Below are positions 1 to 15,000 of a stretch of DNA of 64,000 bases, piece by piece (positions within the stretch are counted from its first letter, which is position 1; each line of letters begins with the position of its first letter). The notes beneath the pieces were generated by a model. It ran no database searches, was not told the DNA's origin, and saw only the letters and a program-made list of their open reading frames with translations. A program made the translations under genes and the position numbers. This DNA comes from Onchidella celtica (Eukaryota > Mollusca > Gastropoda > Systellommatophora > Onchidiidae): assembly GCA_963931925.1 (NCBI GenBank), contig OZ007582.1, positions 36,833,339 through 36,897,338 of the forward strand. Direction: 5' to 3'.

Positions 1-92
1 ATTCTCTGTGTATGGTGTATATGTGCCATAGGCCCGCTGTTGTATAATATAATTATTTTACCTGTTCCAAAAATACTGTTATAGTATAGCAG

Positions 93-3000
93 TCAAGGTA
101 ACATGCATGACACATTCATAACAGTCCACAGAATGGTGTGAAGACTACACGGTGACTGGCGCAGCTCACTGCAGTATTTTGTTCTCAGAGGTGTAAATGC
201 TAAGGGCTGTGATCCTCCTATAACAAATACCTCAAACCTAGCTGGGTCTGCTCTGCCTGGTATCTTGGCGGTCCAGTTTATGACATAATACTGTTGTTCT
301 TCCTGGCCCCACCCTACCCTTTTAAGCAAGCCTGCATGTGTCGAGCATGACATAAATACAGTTGGGATGTTTTCTTTCACAAAAAACTTAACGCGATTTC
401 GAGACTGCGCCCTCTCTGACATGGACCCACAATATGTCTTGTCCTATCTGAAAGAGGCTAAGATCTACACCTCGATATAAACATATTTGTACACATTTAC
501 GAAACTCTTTCAGATCCATACAAAACAACTTTTGAAAGTGTCACCAACGTATTCAAATTTATGCGGAACTAATTTAATTCCGCCTATGAAATTTAAATAG
601 ATGAAGATCTGTTTGAGTTTGAATTTGGGTTTCATGGTGTTTCGGCATGATAACAGCCATTTTGCGCCCTTCACAGTCTATTTGGGTATACTGTCTTTAT
701 TTATATTTCACATTCAGAGCTGTCAAGTCCAACACAGAACCAAATACATTCATATAATTTTAACACATTGGTTAAAGAAAAAAAATTGTGACGAAGATCT
801 GAATACCGAACATAAACAGAGTACCAAAATATGCAATGAAAGGCACAAAGTAGCTGTTATTGTGCTGACGCATCATAAAATCCAAACTCAAACAATACAA
901 AACAAAGCACCCTCTCTCAACAGAGTATATGAAAGAGAATCTCTCAGATTAGAGGGATTTACATAAATTTCTTTACATCCAAAAAAAGGCTTAAACTCAC
1001 AAGAATATAGAAGGATTATGGCATGATAACAGAAATCTTTCGGATAAAGGGGAGTTTCGTATAACCCGGCAAGATAAGATATCCAACTCACCTGCAAAGC
1101 CTTGGTGAATGTTGGGAAATGCAAGACCAGAATGTAATTGAAATTACATCCATCAGAAGGGAAAGTGTATCTTAATGCAAGGAAGTCTCCGGATGGACTT
1201 GACCTAATATTCAAGACAGCAGGTTTAAAATAATAATAATAATAAATAACATTTGCATAGTACTATGTCCCATCAAATGCAAGCTTTAGGTGCTTTACAG
1301 TCATTCTACAACTCACATTCAAGTCACCAGTTATAATTAAAATAAAGTCAGAACCAGCTGTGGTTGCATTCCATCAATTAAAATGGTGAGTTTTCACAAG
1401 AAAAAAACTGGGGAAAAAACTACGATACTTGAAAATCATAATTTCACTGTCCAAATGTAATTTGTCGGGGTGTCTCTGTAACAAGCCACACAAGCCTAGA
1501 ATTATAGGATGCAGGAAAAAGGAAAGAGCTGACTGAGAGACAGACAGCCCGACGCCCTTGTATTTCTGATATGATAATAAAAGCCGCTCTCTTATAACAT
1601 GATAAAAAAAATTCAAAGATTTCAACAATTTAATCATAAAAATGAGGAAAACAGCCTGATCCCCTTGTATTTCTGTTGTGTTAATAAGAGTCGCTCACTG
1701 AGAACATGACAAAAAAAAAAGGTTAAAAGATTTCAACAATCCGATCATAAAAACAAGGAGAACTGGCTGGAAGAACTGACAGTTTTTACCTGATCTGCTG
1801 TATCAATGCATTTTGAGTCGTCAAATTATGCTGGGATGTGACACTCCAATCTTTTACTCTGTACACCTGGCATGGATAAAAAAAAAACACACATCAAAGT
1901 TCCGGCAGTTTTTCATGGGTGGCATTCAGGCATGAAACTACAAAGCAATATTTAAGTTGTAACAGTGAAAAACACAAGTGGAGGGAGCATGTTGGTTTAG
2001 AGGCAAGGTGTTTGCCTCTCATGCCGAAGTTACCGAGTTCAGTTCCCCGGTCAGTGCAGGCATGTTGGAAATTTGGGGGAATTTCCTGTCCCTGGTCCTA
2101 TGGCAGGTAGGATCGAGCACCTAGTCTTCTCATAAAAAGATGAAAAACTCGGATGGCCCATGTGCACATTGGACACGTTTAGATATCTTGGCAGTTGAAA
2201 GTTGATAAGATCAGACCTACTAACAAGGCCATCTGCCCGTGCAAACTTAAAAAAAAGCAACCCACCCCCTCCCCCCCCCCACACACACACAAAATGGGAT
2301 CAAACAAGTATACAAATTCAATTACAAACACAACAGCCACAAAAACAAGAAATAGAGAAGTGCAAATGCTAAAGGCAAAGATCCTCCAAAAATAAAGAGG
2401 TTTTAGAGCTGACTTCTATTCAGAGGAGCCATGCTAAGCTGTCACGGTGGTCAAAATGATATAATTCTAACTTCACCACAACGACAATTTAGCAGGACCT
2501 CCATGAAAAGAAGTTAGCCTTCGGTTACTATGACTTCCATTTGTGTTTTACACTGTGACAGCTTAACTTTCATTTGCCCAGACACTGAAAGCCTTTACAC
2601 AAAATAATGAATCTTCCAAAACTGGTCAAAAACCGTCAAACAGATTATATATATAATAAAGAATATAAAATATAAAAATATAAAATCTTTATCACAAAAA
2701 TTGAGGGTGTTTTACAAAGGATCTAAGTACCATTTAACTACTTTTGAGAGAAAGCAAAAAACATCATTTCAGTACGAACCAGCTGAATTTAATAAACGTT
2801 TGCAATACTGACACCAACATTTTGAGTAAATCATTAAAATGTTCAATTCAATTGGTTTGTACTGAAATGATGTTTTTTGCTTTTTCCTCAAAAGCAGTCA
2901 AATGGCTCCTAGACTCCCTCTAATTCTAAACCCGGGAATTATTTGCTGATAAATTAGAAAGTGCTCAAATATAGAACAATGGGCATCCTGTGATGTGTTT

Positions 3001-6000
3001 CAAATATTATGGACTCTAACGCAGCCACTAGAAGGTTAACCCTTTGACTGCTGACTAAAACAATTAGTGTATCAGAATTGTTGCATGAGATAAAAAATGA
3101 AAACCTCACAGCACGATAGAAAATGGTAAACACTGCAGCTGTGATGTATGGCAGACAACAGCTGTAAAAATTGGATATTTAGAATATTCTAAAACCCAAC
3201 CATTTGAGCCAAGACATTGGCTCTGAGCCAGTGTTTCTCAGCCTTTTTTGTCCCACGACCCCACTTCAGTTTTTTAAAAAAACATGCACCCAATCATGAT
3301 CCGACAAAGTTAGTGCACAATGTATATACAAAAGATTAAAAACATATTTATATATTCTGTATGTGTACATTCAAATGAAGTATTAATTGAAACTTTATTT
3401 CAAGTTTCACTCACTTGTTTCTTAACTAGTTAAAATACACGATGAAATTAAGAATTCAATGAAAAATCCGTACGTCCCATTCCGAAGTCCCACATCCCAC
3501 CAAAATATTGCCATGCCCCACTTTGAGAAACACTGCTCTACGCTTCGCCACACCCATGACCATGGCTCTAGGCATAGGCCCATGTAAAGATGGTAATAGG
3601 CCACGCCAGAAAGGAAATATAGGTCCCCATTTCAAACTGCTCATTAGGTATTTTTATAATAAGTGATAAAAACATATGATTTGTATACAAGGACCTGTAA
3701 TGTACATGATGTACTTACAAGTAATGGAATAGTATAAAAGATCTAGAACAATGTAGAAGAAAAAGTAATGGCAAGTAATTCTATTCAAAATGTATAGCCA
3801 AGTTTTCTGAAGTTTGATAAAGAGATAGAAATAATAAATTTGGAACATATTAATAAGTTGATTTTAATTATCATATCTGCATTTATTTATCTATACCTCA
3901 TTCGTATTCATCTTCCATGTATCTTACATCAAATAATAATGTGGGCAGATCTGGTTTCATTCAATCTATCTGAGAAAGAAGGGGGAGGGAGGGAGAAAGA
4001 GGACGGGAGAGAAAAAGGTGGAGTGAGAAAAGAGGGACAGGGAGGTGCAGACAGAGGAGATGGGAATGATAGAGAGCATGTGAAGAGATAGCTAGAGAGG
4101 GAGGCCAAATTCAGGTTCAACCCAGGCAAGACTGAGCACAACATCTAGTTTCTAACAATACCTGAAAGTAATTAGTAATTAGCCAACGGAGAGATGACTC
4201 CACACATAAAATTTCATGACAATGACCGCATAATTATGCAAATTATCGATGAGCTAATTACATCAGCCACAAACTTTCTTTTTTTTCATCCTAGAGCAAT
4301 ATGTTATTGTTACGCTCCAGTAGCAGTGAAAAGGTAAACATGAATATGATTACATGGGACATTTGTTGATCAGTTTTGAAGCTGAGTGCTGTAGGATCAA
4401 TACTAGCTAGCTTAAATTCCATTAACTTCCGTCACACATGTTGGCGAGTTAAATTCTCCTTAATGCCCTCGCATCCATTAGCATCACCCTTGGCGATCTT
4501 AATTAACAATACAGGTCTCCTATCTAACACCATATGCCAGGAATAAAATTAAATATGGGGATGGCACTTATCAACTCTTCAATAATTCTATATGGTGGTA
4601 TTGTCATTAAATTTCACATGGTGACTTTTTACAATTTTCTGTTACTATTGAAAAAGTTCTGTTCCGTTTTTTTTGTGGCTGTTCTTTTACTACAGTAATA
4701 CCACTTCATAGTTGCACAGAATAGGACATTTTTATAATATTAAAGACTGTCTGCGCTGTGGACATCAACAGAATAGGACATTTTTAAAGACTGTCTGCAC
4801 TGTGGACACCAACAGAATAGGACATTTTTAAAGACTGTCTGTGCTGTGGACACCAACAGAATAGGACATTTTTAAAGACTGTCTGCATTGTGGACATCAA
4901 CAGAATAGGACATTTTTAAAGACTGTCTGTGCTGTGGACATCAACAGAATAGGACATGTTTAAAGACTGTCTGCATTGTGGACATCAACAGAATAGGACA
5001 TTTTTAAAGACTGTCTGCATTGTGGACATCAACAGAATAGGACATTTTTAAAGACTGTCTGTGCTGTGGACACCAACAGAATAGGACATTTTTAAAGACT
5101 GTCTGTGCTGTGGACACCAACAGAATAGGACATTTTTAGAGACTGTCTGTATTGTGGACATCAATAGAACAGGACATTTTTAAAGATTATCTGCACTGTG
5201 GACATCAACAGAATATGACATTTTTAGAGACTGTCTGCGCTGTGGACATCAACAGAATAGGACATTTTTAAAGACAGTCTGCATTGTGGACATCAACAGA
5301 ATAGGACATTTTTAAAGACTGTCTGCATTGTGGACATCAACAGAATAGGACATTTTTAAAGACTGTCTGTGCTGTTGATACCAACAGAATAGGACATTTT
5401 TAAAGACTGTCTGTGCTGTTGACACCAACAGAATAGGACATTTTTAACCCATACCCCGCGCGCTACCCGTAAAGCCCGCTGCCCCGTCAGTGACCTTACT
5501 CACGGAGAATCTTATCTGGGGTCACTGACCCGTGCCGCTAGACGATGACCACATGCGCTGTCCACGTGGTTCGGTTTTTATTGATCGGTATGAAAACATT
5601 CGCTGCTATGCCTTATCACGCTTGATAATGAATTAACCAGCAAAACCTTAGTCTGTCAGTCTCTAACCAATGATCTGACTTATAATTCCAAACTGACAGC
5701 TGTAGTTTTCATGAGAACGAAGCATGATAACTAGCCACGCCCTCCCAAGCCCTACACAAATGGTTTCATCCTGATTGACACATACTAATAAACCAATGTG
5801 GGCATTTGGGGCAAAGATTATTTCAGAGCTTGTTTCTGATTGGTTCTTAGATACAGACAACTCCAGATGGTGGTCAGCTTGTGAGAAAATGAGATAATAT
5901 TGCCAATTTGTTGAGCAACAGTTCGCATGTCGATGTTACATCTTTTGAAAGTGTGGGGAGAGCCTTTGAAAGCTTAGTCTTTGTGATTCCGACCAGTGGT

Positions 6001-9000
6001 TCACTGGTTAACATGTCCATGTCACAATGCGTTTGATTTAGAAGAGATACAGTGAACAATAACACGGTGGTTACGTCTCAAAAAGGTCAGTGACCCGACG
6101 CCTGAAAATAGGGCTTGCGCATGGCGCGGTCAGCTTAACCTGGGCGACTTTTGCCGCCCGTGCGGCGTGAGCGCTTGCAAGTCAATACCGACTATTGTCG
6201 CCCCGCGCAGGGTGAGGGTTAAAGACTGTCTGTGCTGTGGACACCAACAGAATAGGACATTTTTAGAGACTGTCTGCATTGTGGACATCAACAGAATAGG
6301 ACATTTTTAAAGATTATCTGCACTGTGGACATCAACAGCATATGACATTGTTAGAGACTGTCTGCGCTGTGGACATAAACAGAATAGGACATTTTTAAAG
6401 ACAGTCTGCATTGTGGACACCAACAGAATAGGACATTTTTAAAGACAGTCTGCGTTGTGGACATCAACAGAATAAGACGTTTTTCAAGGCCTGGAGATTA
6501 ACCGTGCTGTGGATGTTCAGTGTACAAGTTTGGCTCGGAAATTGTCTGGGCTGGGCAGTGATGGGCTTAAACTCGGTATTGCAATAACCGAAAGAGCTTA
6601 GAATAATATTAACAGTATTGCATGCTCTTTAGCCATAGCCCCACCTCAAAAATCAAAATTAGTTGCTTTTAATCAAGAACAAATAATCAAACTTTTGTTT
6701 TGTTACTAACATGGGTCTTGGCTCAATAACTTGTTCATCTTTTTTTTTTGGCAATACTTTACATTTATTTTTTTTCCCACTACAAAAAAAAAACTCACTC
6801 ACCTGAATATGTCTGTGGCCTGCAGCTATGATGTGCTCGTCTCCGAGTTGCGTGTTGTATGCGATGCTATGGTGAGATAAGAAAGACGGGATCTTGCAAA
6901 CAGTTTGGTAACATTTGTCACACTGTGGAAATACACACAAGTGGAAATCACTGCATTTTACAACCTAGAAATTACAGGGAAGCAAATCAAATGCCTGAAT
7001 CTTCAAATTTTGACGCCTAACATGTTGAACATCAAGACATACCAAGCATAAAGTTCATACTTTTCACAGCAGAAACCACTGAAATCATTGCTCTGTATCT
7101 TTTGTTTTACTGTGTGCTTTTCAGTTTTTACCATTTTTTGAAAACTTAAGTGCCCTTGATTTTCAACATTCTGAAGCTGGAAGTTCATATATCTGCCATA
7201 ATTTATTGTTGTACATTACATGTATATGACATTTCGCCGACTTTAAGGTTTTGTTATGAAAATGGTTCTCTTTCCCAATTTTATTATATATGTGTCATAT
7301 GGGTGAGGACCTATTCTTCATGGGCATTTTCTCGCAAGTTTCAATTTTGAAGTGCATTGAACAAAACCATGAGTTTACACAAGTCTTCAAACTTTCAATC
7401 CTCATTTTCTTGAAAAGGCAAAAATGCACATGCAACAATATGGAAATTACCGAATGATATATTCAGTACAGAGTTTCTGAATGGCCACTAATTGCCAATG
7501 AAGTCAAGTAACTACATAATACATTTAGGTTTTCAAGTCCTCACTTGTTTTTTTGATTATGAACAAATTTCTAAAAAACCTACAGAAAACCTTTCCTACA
7601 ATGTGAAAATTAAAATGCGGAATACTTGCATGGAAGTATTTCACCAACCACAGAAAGTACTTCACATGTAGATCAGAGATAGAATTTGACAAGATGTAGA
7701 CAGAGACAGACAGAAGGTCAGGAAATGAGAAATAGAAGACAGTCAATACCGGATAACAACTAAATAGGTGTTGTGTTGCATGGACAAAAAGACTGCGTTT
7801 TTCTATAATTTATTTTTTGACGTATCTTTCTGAAATTTTCGTGACCTGCCACTGGGTTGTCATAATAAAGAAAAAATTGTATTTTAATAATATCTGATAC
7901 CTCTAAGCAGGTCATATACTTGCTACAGATTGGATATCTAAAATTCTGTTTCACTGTTAATAAGAAAACCCGGCTTAAGTCGGCATAGCTGATTTTGAGA
8001 AAAACGGCCCTGAAGTGAAAATATGAACCCGACACAAACTTCCAACTTAGCTGTTGTTTAGGGGACCGTACATGTTACAGGGTAAACTGTAGATGAGCAG
8101 TGAACACTACTCATTGTGATATCTATAACGGCTTTGTAATTAGACTGCGGTCTCCAAACAACAATCACTCCAACATTACTTGGTCAATTAGCTATTGCCA
8201 CTTATAGGGTTAAATGCCGTTTTCTCAAAATCTTGTTTTAGGGGGGTCACTGACTTCAATTTATCAGAAATATCCTGTCTTTTATTATATATCATGTTGC
8301 CGACTTAAGCCTGGTTTTCTCATGCAGACTCACATATTTGAAATTTTTGGAGATTTACAGCATACATTGTTCATGTTTATTTTGAGTGGGCAGCAGTGCT
8401 CACCAGATTTGGATGGAAGTGTCTTTTCCATTTTAACCCGTTCAATACTAAAACAGCTTTGATGTTAAGTCTTTCCTGCTCTGTCAGTTCCAGGTTTTGT
8501 TTCTTCGTTACTAGATTTTAAGTACAGATCAATAGGCTGATTTAGAGTCATATTTACCATTTAAAATAACTGAAACAGGTAGATCTCCTAAAAGAGGTAG
8601 ATATCAGTATAAAATGAATTTGAGAAAATCTAGCTTTCACGGTGTCAGTGGTCAAAGGACTTTGCTTGATTATTTCTTTATGTGAGTGAAGTTTACAAGT
8701 GTCAAACAGTATTATGTAGTGTAGGGTTTTGAGAGTATTCGGCAATGAATTCTGTGGCACCACCTTTCTGTAAACCTTTCAAACATATGCAGGCAGTTTT
8801 ACGAACAACATATGGATAAAGAGAAAAAAATGTTTGAAACTCAACAGATCACACTGGGAACATTTAGTCATTAACCTCCTCACTGCCAGCTATATTATAC
8901 ACTGATATGCCGGGGAGATTTTGCTTACCCGTACAAATTTGCCTATATATCCTCGAGGACGCACTTAACCTCTTCAATGCCTGTAGACCGTACGACGTGC

Positions 9001-12000
9001 AGGACTATGATGATGTGATAGTCCCGTATGTCGTACGGGATACAGGCATATTGAGTGATGGGATAGGCCCGTGCGTTGTACGGGCTACAGGCAGTGAAGG
9101 GGTTAAGACAAAATGTTTTCAGAACGTATGCAAAATTTCAAAATAATCAGTACATCCGTTTATGTTCAAGTTTATCGTAAGCCTGATGGCCAATTCCAAA
9201 TATACTGAAGAATCACACAAACAAGCTTTGAAAAAGCATTGAAAAAAAAAAAGAAATAGAACAGAAAATACAGAACACACGGTCATTCTCCCTCTCCACT
9301 CCTTGCTGCCTACTACAATTAATACATTTACTTATAATAATAAACAATAAAATATGACTTGACTGATAATTGCCAGCAACACTCAACATTCTTCAATCCG
9401 CCTCCCCACCCCCACCCTTCCCACCAAACCCTGATCTTTTCCAACTTTTATCTGTTGTAAATTTACTATACATGAAAATATCATTAACAACTACATTTTC
9501 ACACAAAGAAGAATTCAGTTTTCAGACTTCAGTGAAGAAATTATTCCCCAATAACATCATTTTCTGTTTCATAAAACGAACTATAGTATGTCTTCTAGGG
9601 CGGGAATAATGATGGACATGTTTAGTTCATACATATTCACATATATCGACTGAATGACTCATCTTGCCTTGTTACCGCATCACAGTGAAGGATCCAATAA
9701 CAGGGATATAACCAACCACTAAATTATGCATGCTTCTGGTAACAGATCCACATGTGACGACAGCTGACTGGTGTTCTCTCATATAATATACTCAAAGCCG
9801 CCATCACAAGATATATGATGGCATTGTCATTCACTTTTCATCAGATAAAACTCATGAGAAGCTGCTAATGCCACTCAAAAGAAAAAATTATAAATTCACT
9901 CATTTTCTTTGTACAGTGTTATTAGAGGCGTGCAGTATTTTACATTTATAGCATAAGCCATTACTGAACAGTGAACAGAGCATTTTATATTAGAAGCCAT
10001 TGCTGCACAGTGATCTTTTAAACTATTCCGTTATTTGTAAATAAATCATGTATATTACAAGTCCTTGTATATACGTAAGCGTCCCTAGCGCAAAACACTT
10101 GGGGACCGTACTTATAAGTAACAACATCGTTAGGAAAATGTGGATTTTCAACATCCAAAATTAAAACCATAGGTACATCTGGAGACATCTGGCATGCAAA
10201 AGTCAAGGTTAGCATTACTTAATGTACAGACTCAAAGAGTAGAGAGATAACATATGGCTTCGTCATGAAATTGCGAAACTATGCAGGATCTAACTTTATG
10301 GGAAAGGCAAAACTCTTTTTTATTTGAAATGTTCCTTTTCTTCAAAATTTAAATACACTTCAAGTTACACAAATTAACATAGGCAATATTATAATCCCCT
10401 TTAATCCATGGAAAAAAAAAAAAAAATCCCCCCAGGGAGTTCACTGAGACAGCGCTATGTCTGGATGAAGTGCACATTACTACAGTTTATAGGAAATGTG
10501 CATTACATCGTTTGAAAGGTCGATTTTCACCTACTGATATCTGTATAATAAAAAAAACTTGCTGGATTTGGATTTATATGAAATTTTGAGGGTGGCTTCC
10601 ATTTGCCCTGCAGAAGGTCCTTTTCTAATTTGAAGGCTCCAAATGATGGAGAAGTATTTCTCTGATCTTGCTTTGTGTCGCTTATTCCACCCTCTGATGC
10701 TTTCTTTTCCATGAGCCTAGGTTGCTATTACTTCCTGCGATGAGTTCACTATTAAACAAGCTAGCTGCCTGTCACGAGTGGAGTGAGCGATAGTTAATAA
10801 TTACGAGGGGAAAGGAGGAGAGTAAAATTAACGCACGTAGACAAGTAAGAAAAGCGTGCATGTTATGAGTGGTGGGGGTCTGAATGAGGCGAAAGCGCTG
10901 TATTACTATCACTGCAAGTTAGAAGGTCCTACTGAACGGACGCTAGTAAGAGCCCAGCGGGCGGACATAAGGGGAGCAGTCGAGAGACCAGTGAGAGAGT
11001 TTTTCCAGTGATGACTGGTGTCGGGGACGGGCCGCAGAGCCACCTCGATGAGCACAGGGGATAGGCCAGCATAGGGCCGGAGGCCACACATAGGCCAGAA
11101 GTGAGGCTGTCAGTGCAGGACAGTAGAGGCACATAAAGTCGTGGCAGTCAGGCCACGGACAGGGACGTAGATATGAGCGTGAATGTGATAATGTACTATT
11201 GCCATGTTGATGGGCTAGTGAACTAATAATGTACTATTGCCATGTTGAGGGGCTATTGAAATGATAATGTGTTGTTGCCCTGCTGAGGTGCTAGGGGAAT
11301 GCTAAGGTGTATGACAATAGGAAGGTGATATTGAGAGACTGCGGTGCCAGTGAATTATTAATGTGCTATTAAGACCCTGAGGGGAGAGGCGGAGGCCGAA
11401 GTGCCTTTAGGAGTAACTACCGGGTTGTGGATCCGAGGGAGAGTGTGTGTGAGAATAAGGCCGTTGTACGGCAGCTACTTTCAATAATATAATGTATGTA
11501 ATTGCGCTATTATCTGTATAATTATGTTTAATAAATGTGTGAGTCTGATGGATTGTTCTGTTAAGTGTTAAACTTGTTGTTCGTGATTGTTGTCCTGTCA
11601 TAAACTATTACATCTCCCAGTCTGGGATTTGTGACACTGCCCAATGTGCAATTTACTGCCATTTCATGATAATCTTCACTTCCAATGCTAACGGCATTGA
11701 TGCACAGAGGGAGTGCAGTAAGATTTAGGGTGGGGGGATGTCATACTAATACTAAGCCCCGTCAGACACAGTCAGATGCTGGCAGACAAGAAGTGCACAC
11801 CGTAATTTCTAATATTTTCATAGCAAATCCGGGAAGACCCTATCATACTAAGCCTGGTCAGACCACAGACTAGGGTTTATTATTTATCTATGGGTCAGAC
11901 ACAGTCAGATGCTGGCAGACAAGAAGTGCACACCATAAATTCCTATATTTTCATAGTAAATCCGGGAAGACTGTGTCTAACCGAGATTAGTAAGATGCCT

Positions 12001-15000
12001 CCCTTATCTAACAACAAACAGCAACAACAGAATAAACTTATAAGAACAGTCAAAGTGAAGTGGACCAATCATAATCACCCATAAGTGAAACTAATAAAAA
12101 GTCTATCTTGGACAATGCCGGGACCTCAGTTAGCATTATACAATAGTATATTATATATGAATGAATGATAATAGATGGACAAAATGCTGCACTGAATAGC
12201 AACCATGGACAAGAAAAAGAACATGAGGATGACCAGGAGGAAGAAAGCAGGATGATACTAAAAAGAGAGGGGGAATAACGTGGGTGAGGAAGACATTAGA
12301 CAGAAAGGAATGGAAGTCATTGTTGGAGGGCAACGTCCTGCAGTGGGTGGACAATGCCTAGGTGAAAGGTGTGATGTATAATAACAGCTGCTGAGAATGA
12401 TGAAAAAAATCTTCAAACAATGCTGTGACGTCACAGTACAAACATACTAATGTTGGTACAGAGACATACTCTACCTGGACTTGGTAGTGAATAACAGCCT
12501 GAAACTGGTAGTGCACATCCGGCCGCAATACGATATTGGTTGAATTTGGAGATATGTAAACTTCGTACCATCTGCGTACGCTGTTGCATATGATGAAATG
12601 GCCAGTACATGTTTGCTGTTCCAGATTTATGATGTAGAACTTGGAAAATGGTACATGTCTATCCGAGCTCACCTGAGACACAAAGTGATTATTTTTCAAA
12701 TTTTATGTAACATCTGAACTCATTAAATCTAGATTGTAACACCTTCTCTTAAATGTCAGGTATCTTCTCATAATATCGGTTACTACAAAACACGATCCAT
12801 TTTTCTTAATCCCAAATGTTTTTCTCTCGATGAGAAGAGTAGCTATGGCTGAACACAGCACTATCTTCCACATACCAAGATGATCTTCAAATGTTACAGG
12901 ATTATCTCAGAGATCAATTCGTAAAAATTCAGATGAATTTTCGCACACAAAAGCCATCAACTTAATATGACATGCCACTGGATATGAGCACCATAAAGAC
13001 CAATTCTGAACAATTTCGAGACTACCAAATTTTGAATATTCCAAATTGTTAGGCATTTGGTAAATTGAATTCCATTTTCAAAAATTGACCTGATATTCAG
13101 TGTTAACCCCTTCCCTGCTTTGCCCTGAACAGTTCTGCGCTGTCTAATCTCACTATACTGCCATGTGCCCAGAACTGTTCCATGCCAAGTTCCTATGCAT
13201 TTCTTGAGTGATCATATGGAGAAAATTCCCGAATTATGATTGTTTTGTATTTCCTTGTTAGTTTCCATACTTGCTTGCCTCATTTGCATGTATTTCGAGA
13301 GACTTATAGTGTGTAATTTTTTATATTTGCTTGTTTTGTCCCCTTTTGTGCCCGGCATATGAGTGGAAATCTGTGAGGCAAGCAGGGGGTTACTTATTTG
13401 AAACATTTGTTATTATCAGCAAGTAAGATTTCATATGGAGTTTTTATGTCATGGCTTTAGGATAGAAAAGTTTAGGTCTGCCGAGAACAAATTCCTCTTG
13501 GAAGAATGACTTCAATAAGACTTCCCATGGAAATTAAACCATGTCAAGATGATTACATCTTGTCGTGGTGGTTAGGGCACAATTTAATGTACATAATACT
13601 TCTAAATATCTTACCTGGACAATAACATGACCATCGTGGTATGCCACCACTCGAGATGACCGGATGCTCTTCCTCTTTCGCCTCGGTCTGTTATTTCTCA
13701 GATATGCAGCCATTTCCGAGGTGGTAACTCTCGGCAGTTTGACTGTCACACTTCGAGCTGTTTCTTTCTCATGAATGATCAACTCATTCCGACATCTGTA
13801 GAAACCAGTGACATGAAGAGTATGCAATATATCCACAAGTGCAAAGTCCACCTGTGATTAAGATGCAAGAACTTCTAACATGAGATTTACAACATTATGT
13901 TATCAATCCATCTCTCTGCCAAGGACTCTAAATTTGCTTACCCCTTTTTCTGCCAAGCCCAAATACCCTTCCTTCCTTTACACTACCAGAACAATGGATT
14001 ATCGGGGAGAAGGACAGCGGTAAATAGTAAAATTAGGGGTACAAAACATGCTGGAACAATATCGGCCAATATGCCAGCCTTGTGGCAGTTTTAACATGAG
14101 ACAGTAGGGCCAATATATTGGCCGTGCAGCAGTCTTCTGTGACATATGATGGCAACAAGAGGGTTAAAAAAAAATCTTCATATTAATGAAATTCAAATAG
14201 AATTTGGGTATTTCTTCTTTTACAATTTAGTAGTTCTAAAAAAAGTGGTTCGATATAGTACAGTATTGGTATAAAGATATGGAGATGCATTTCGACGGTC
14301 GCGAGCACCTGCACAAATCTAGTGTGGTCAATTTCACTTGTGTGAACAAAAAATTTATAAAAATGTGGAGGGAGTGAACTGAGACAGATGCTTTGATCAC
14401 AATACATTTCCTCTATTTCTACTGTTTTCTAAGGTAAGACATTTTCACATGTAATGTAGTTTAATGAAGTTCTCATCTTCTTCCGAGATCCCACAAATTG
14501 CAGGCGATTTGTGGCTGAGGCCGGCAGTATGGTCTTCACATGTATTTGAATTACATAGAAAGATACAGAAGATCATCTTTGCCCTCTGCAATTCGCCTCA
14601 ACAAGACACTTTAGCAAGACGTGTACTATATTTCACTAAGGTTCCTTACATATTTAACCATGTCACTTCATGTATGCCTATTATTGTTTACTGAATTGTG
14701 ATGTAATGATGCATAAGATATGTGTACCAAGCACGTGCTCTTAAACACTCTGTAAAAGATAATTTCCCTCATGAGATAATAGAGTGATTCTTATCTAATC
14801 TATCTTATATTTATAACCGTTTGATTTGTTGAAAGCAATCACTTATTCAGACAAAAACAAATGAACAAAATTTGACAATTTCCTGTGATATTCACCAACA
14901 AGGGATGACTTACTTAAACCCGGTGCGAAAAAACCTGCCTTCTGTGGTATCGGGTTTAGTTGGCGATCCACTCAGCTGAAGCAAAGACTGTCGACTGGAT

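Noticed and set aside
4717-6490. Regularly spaced repeats resembling a CRISPR-like array
   Set aside because: Units are contiguous 44-bp tandem repeats without unique spacers, in a eukaryotic intron.
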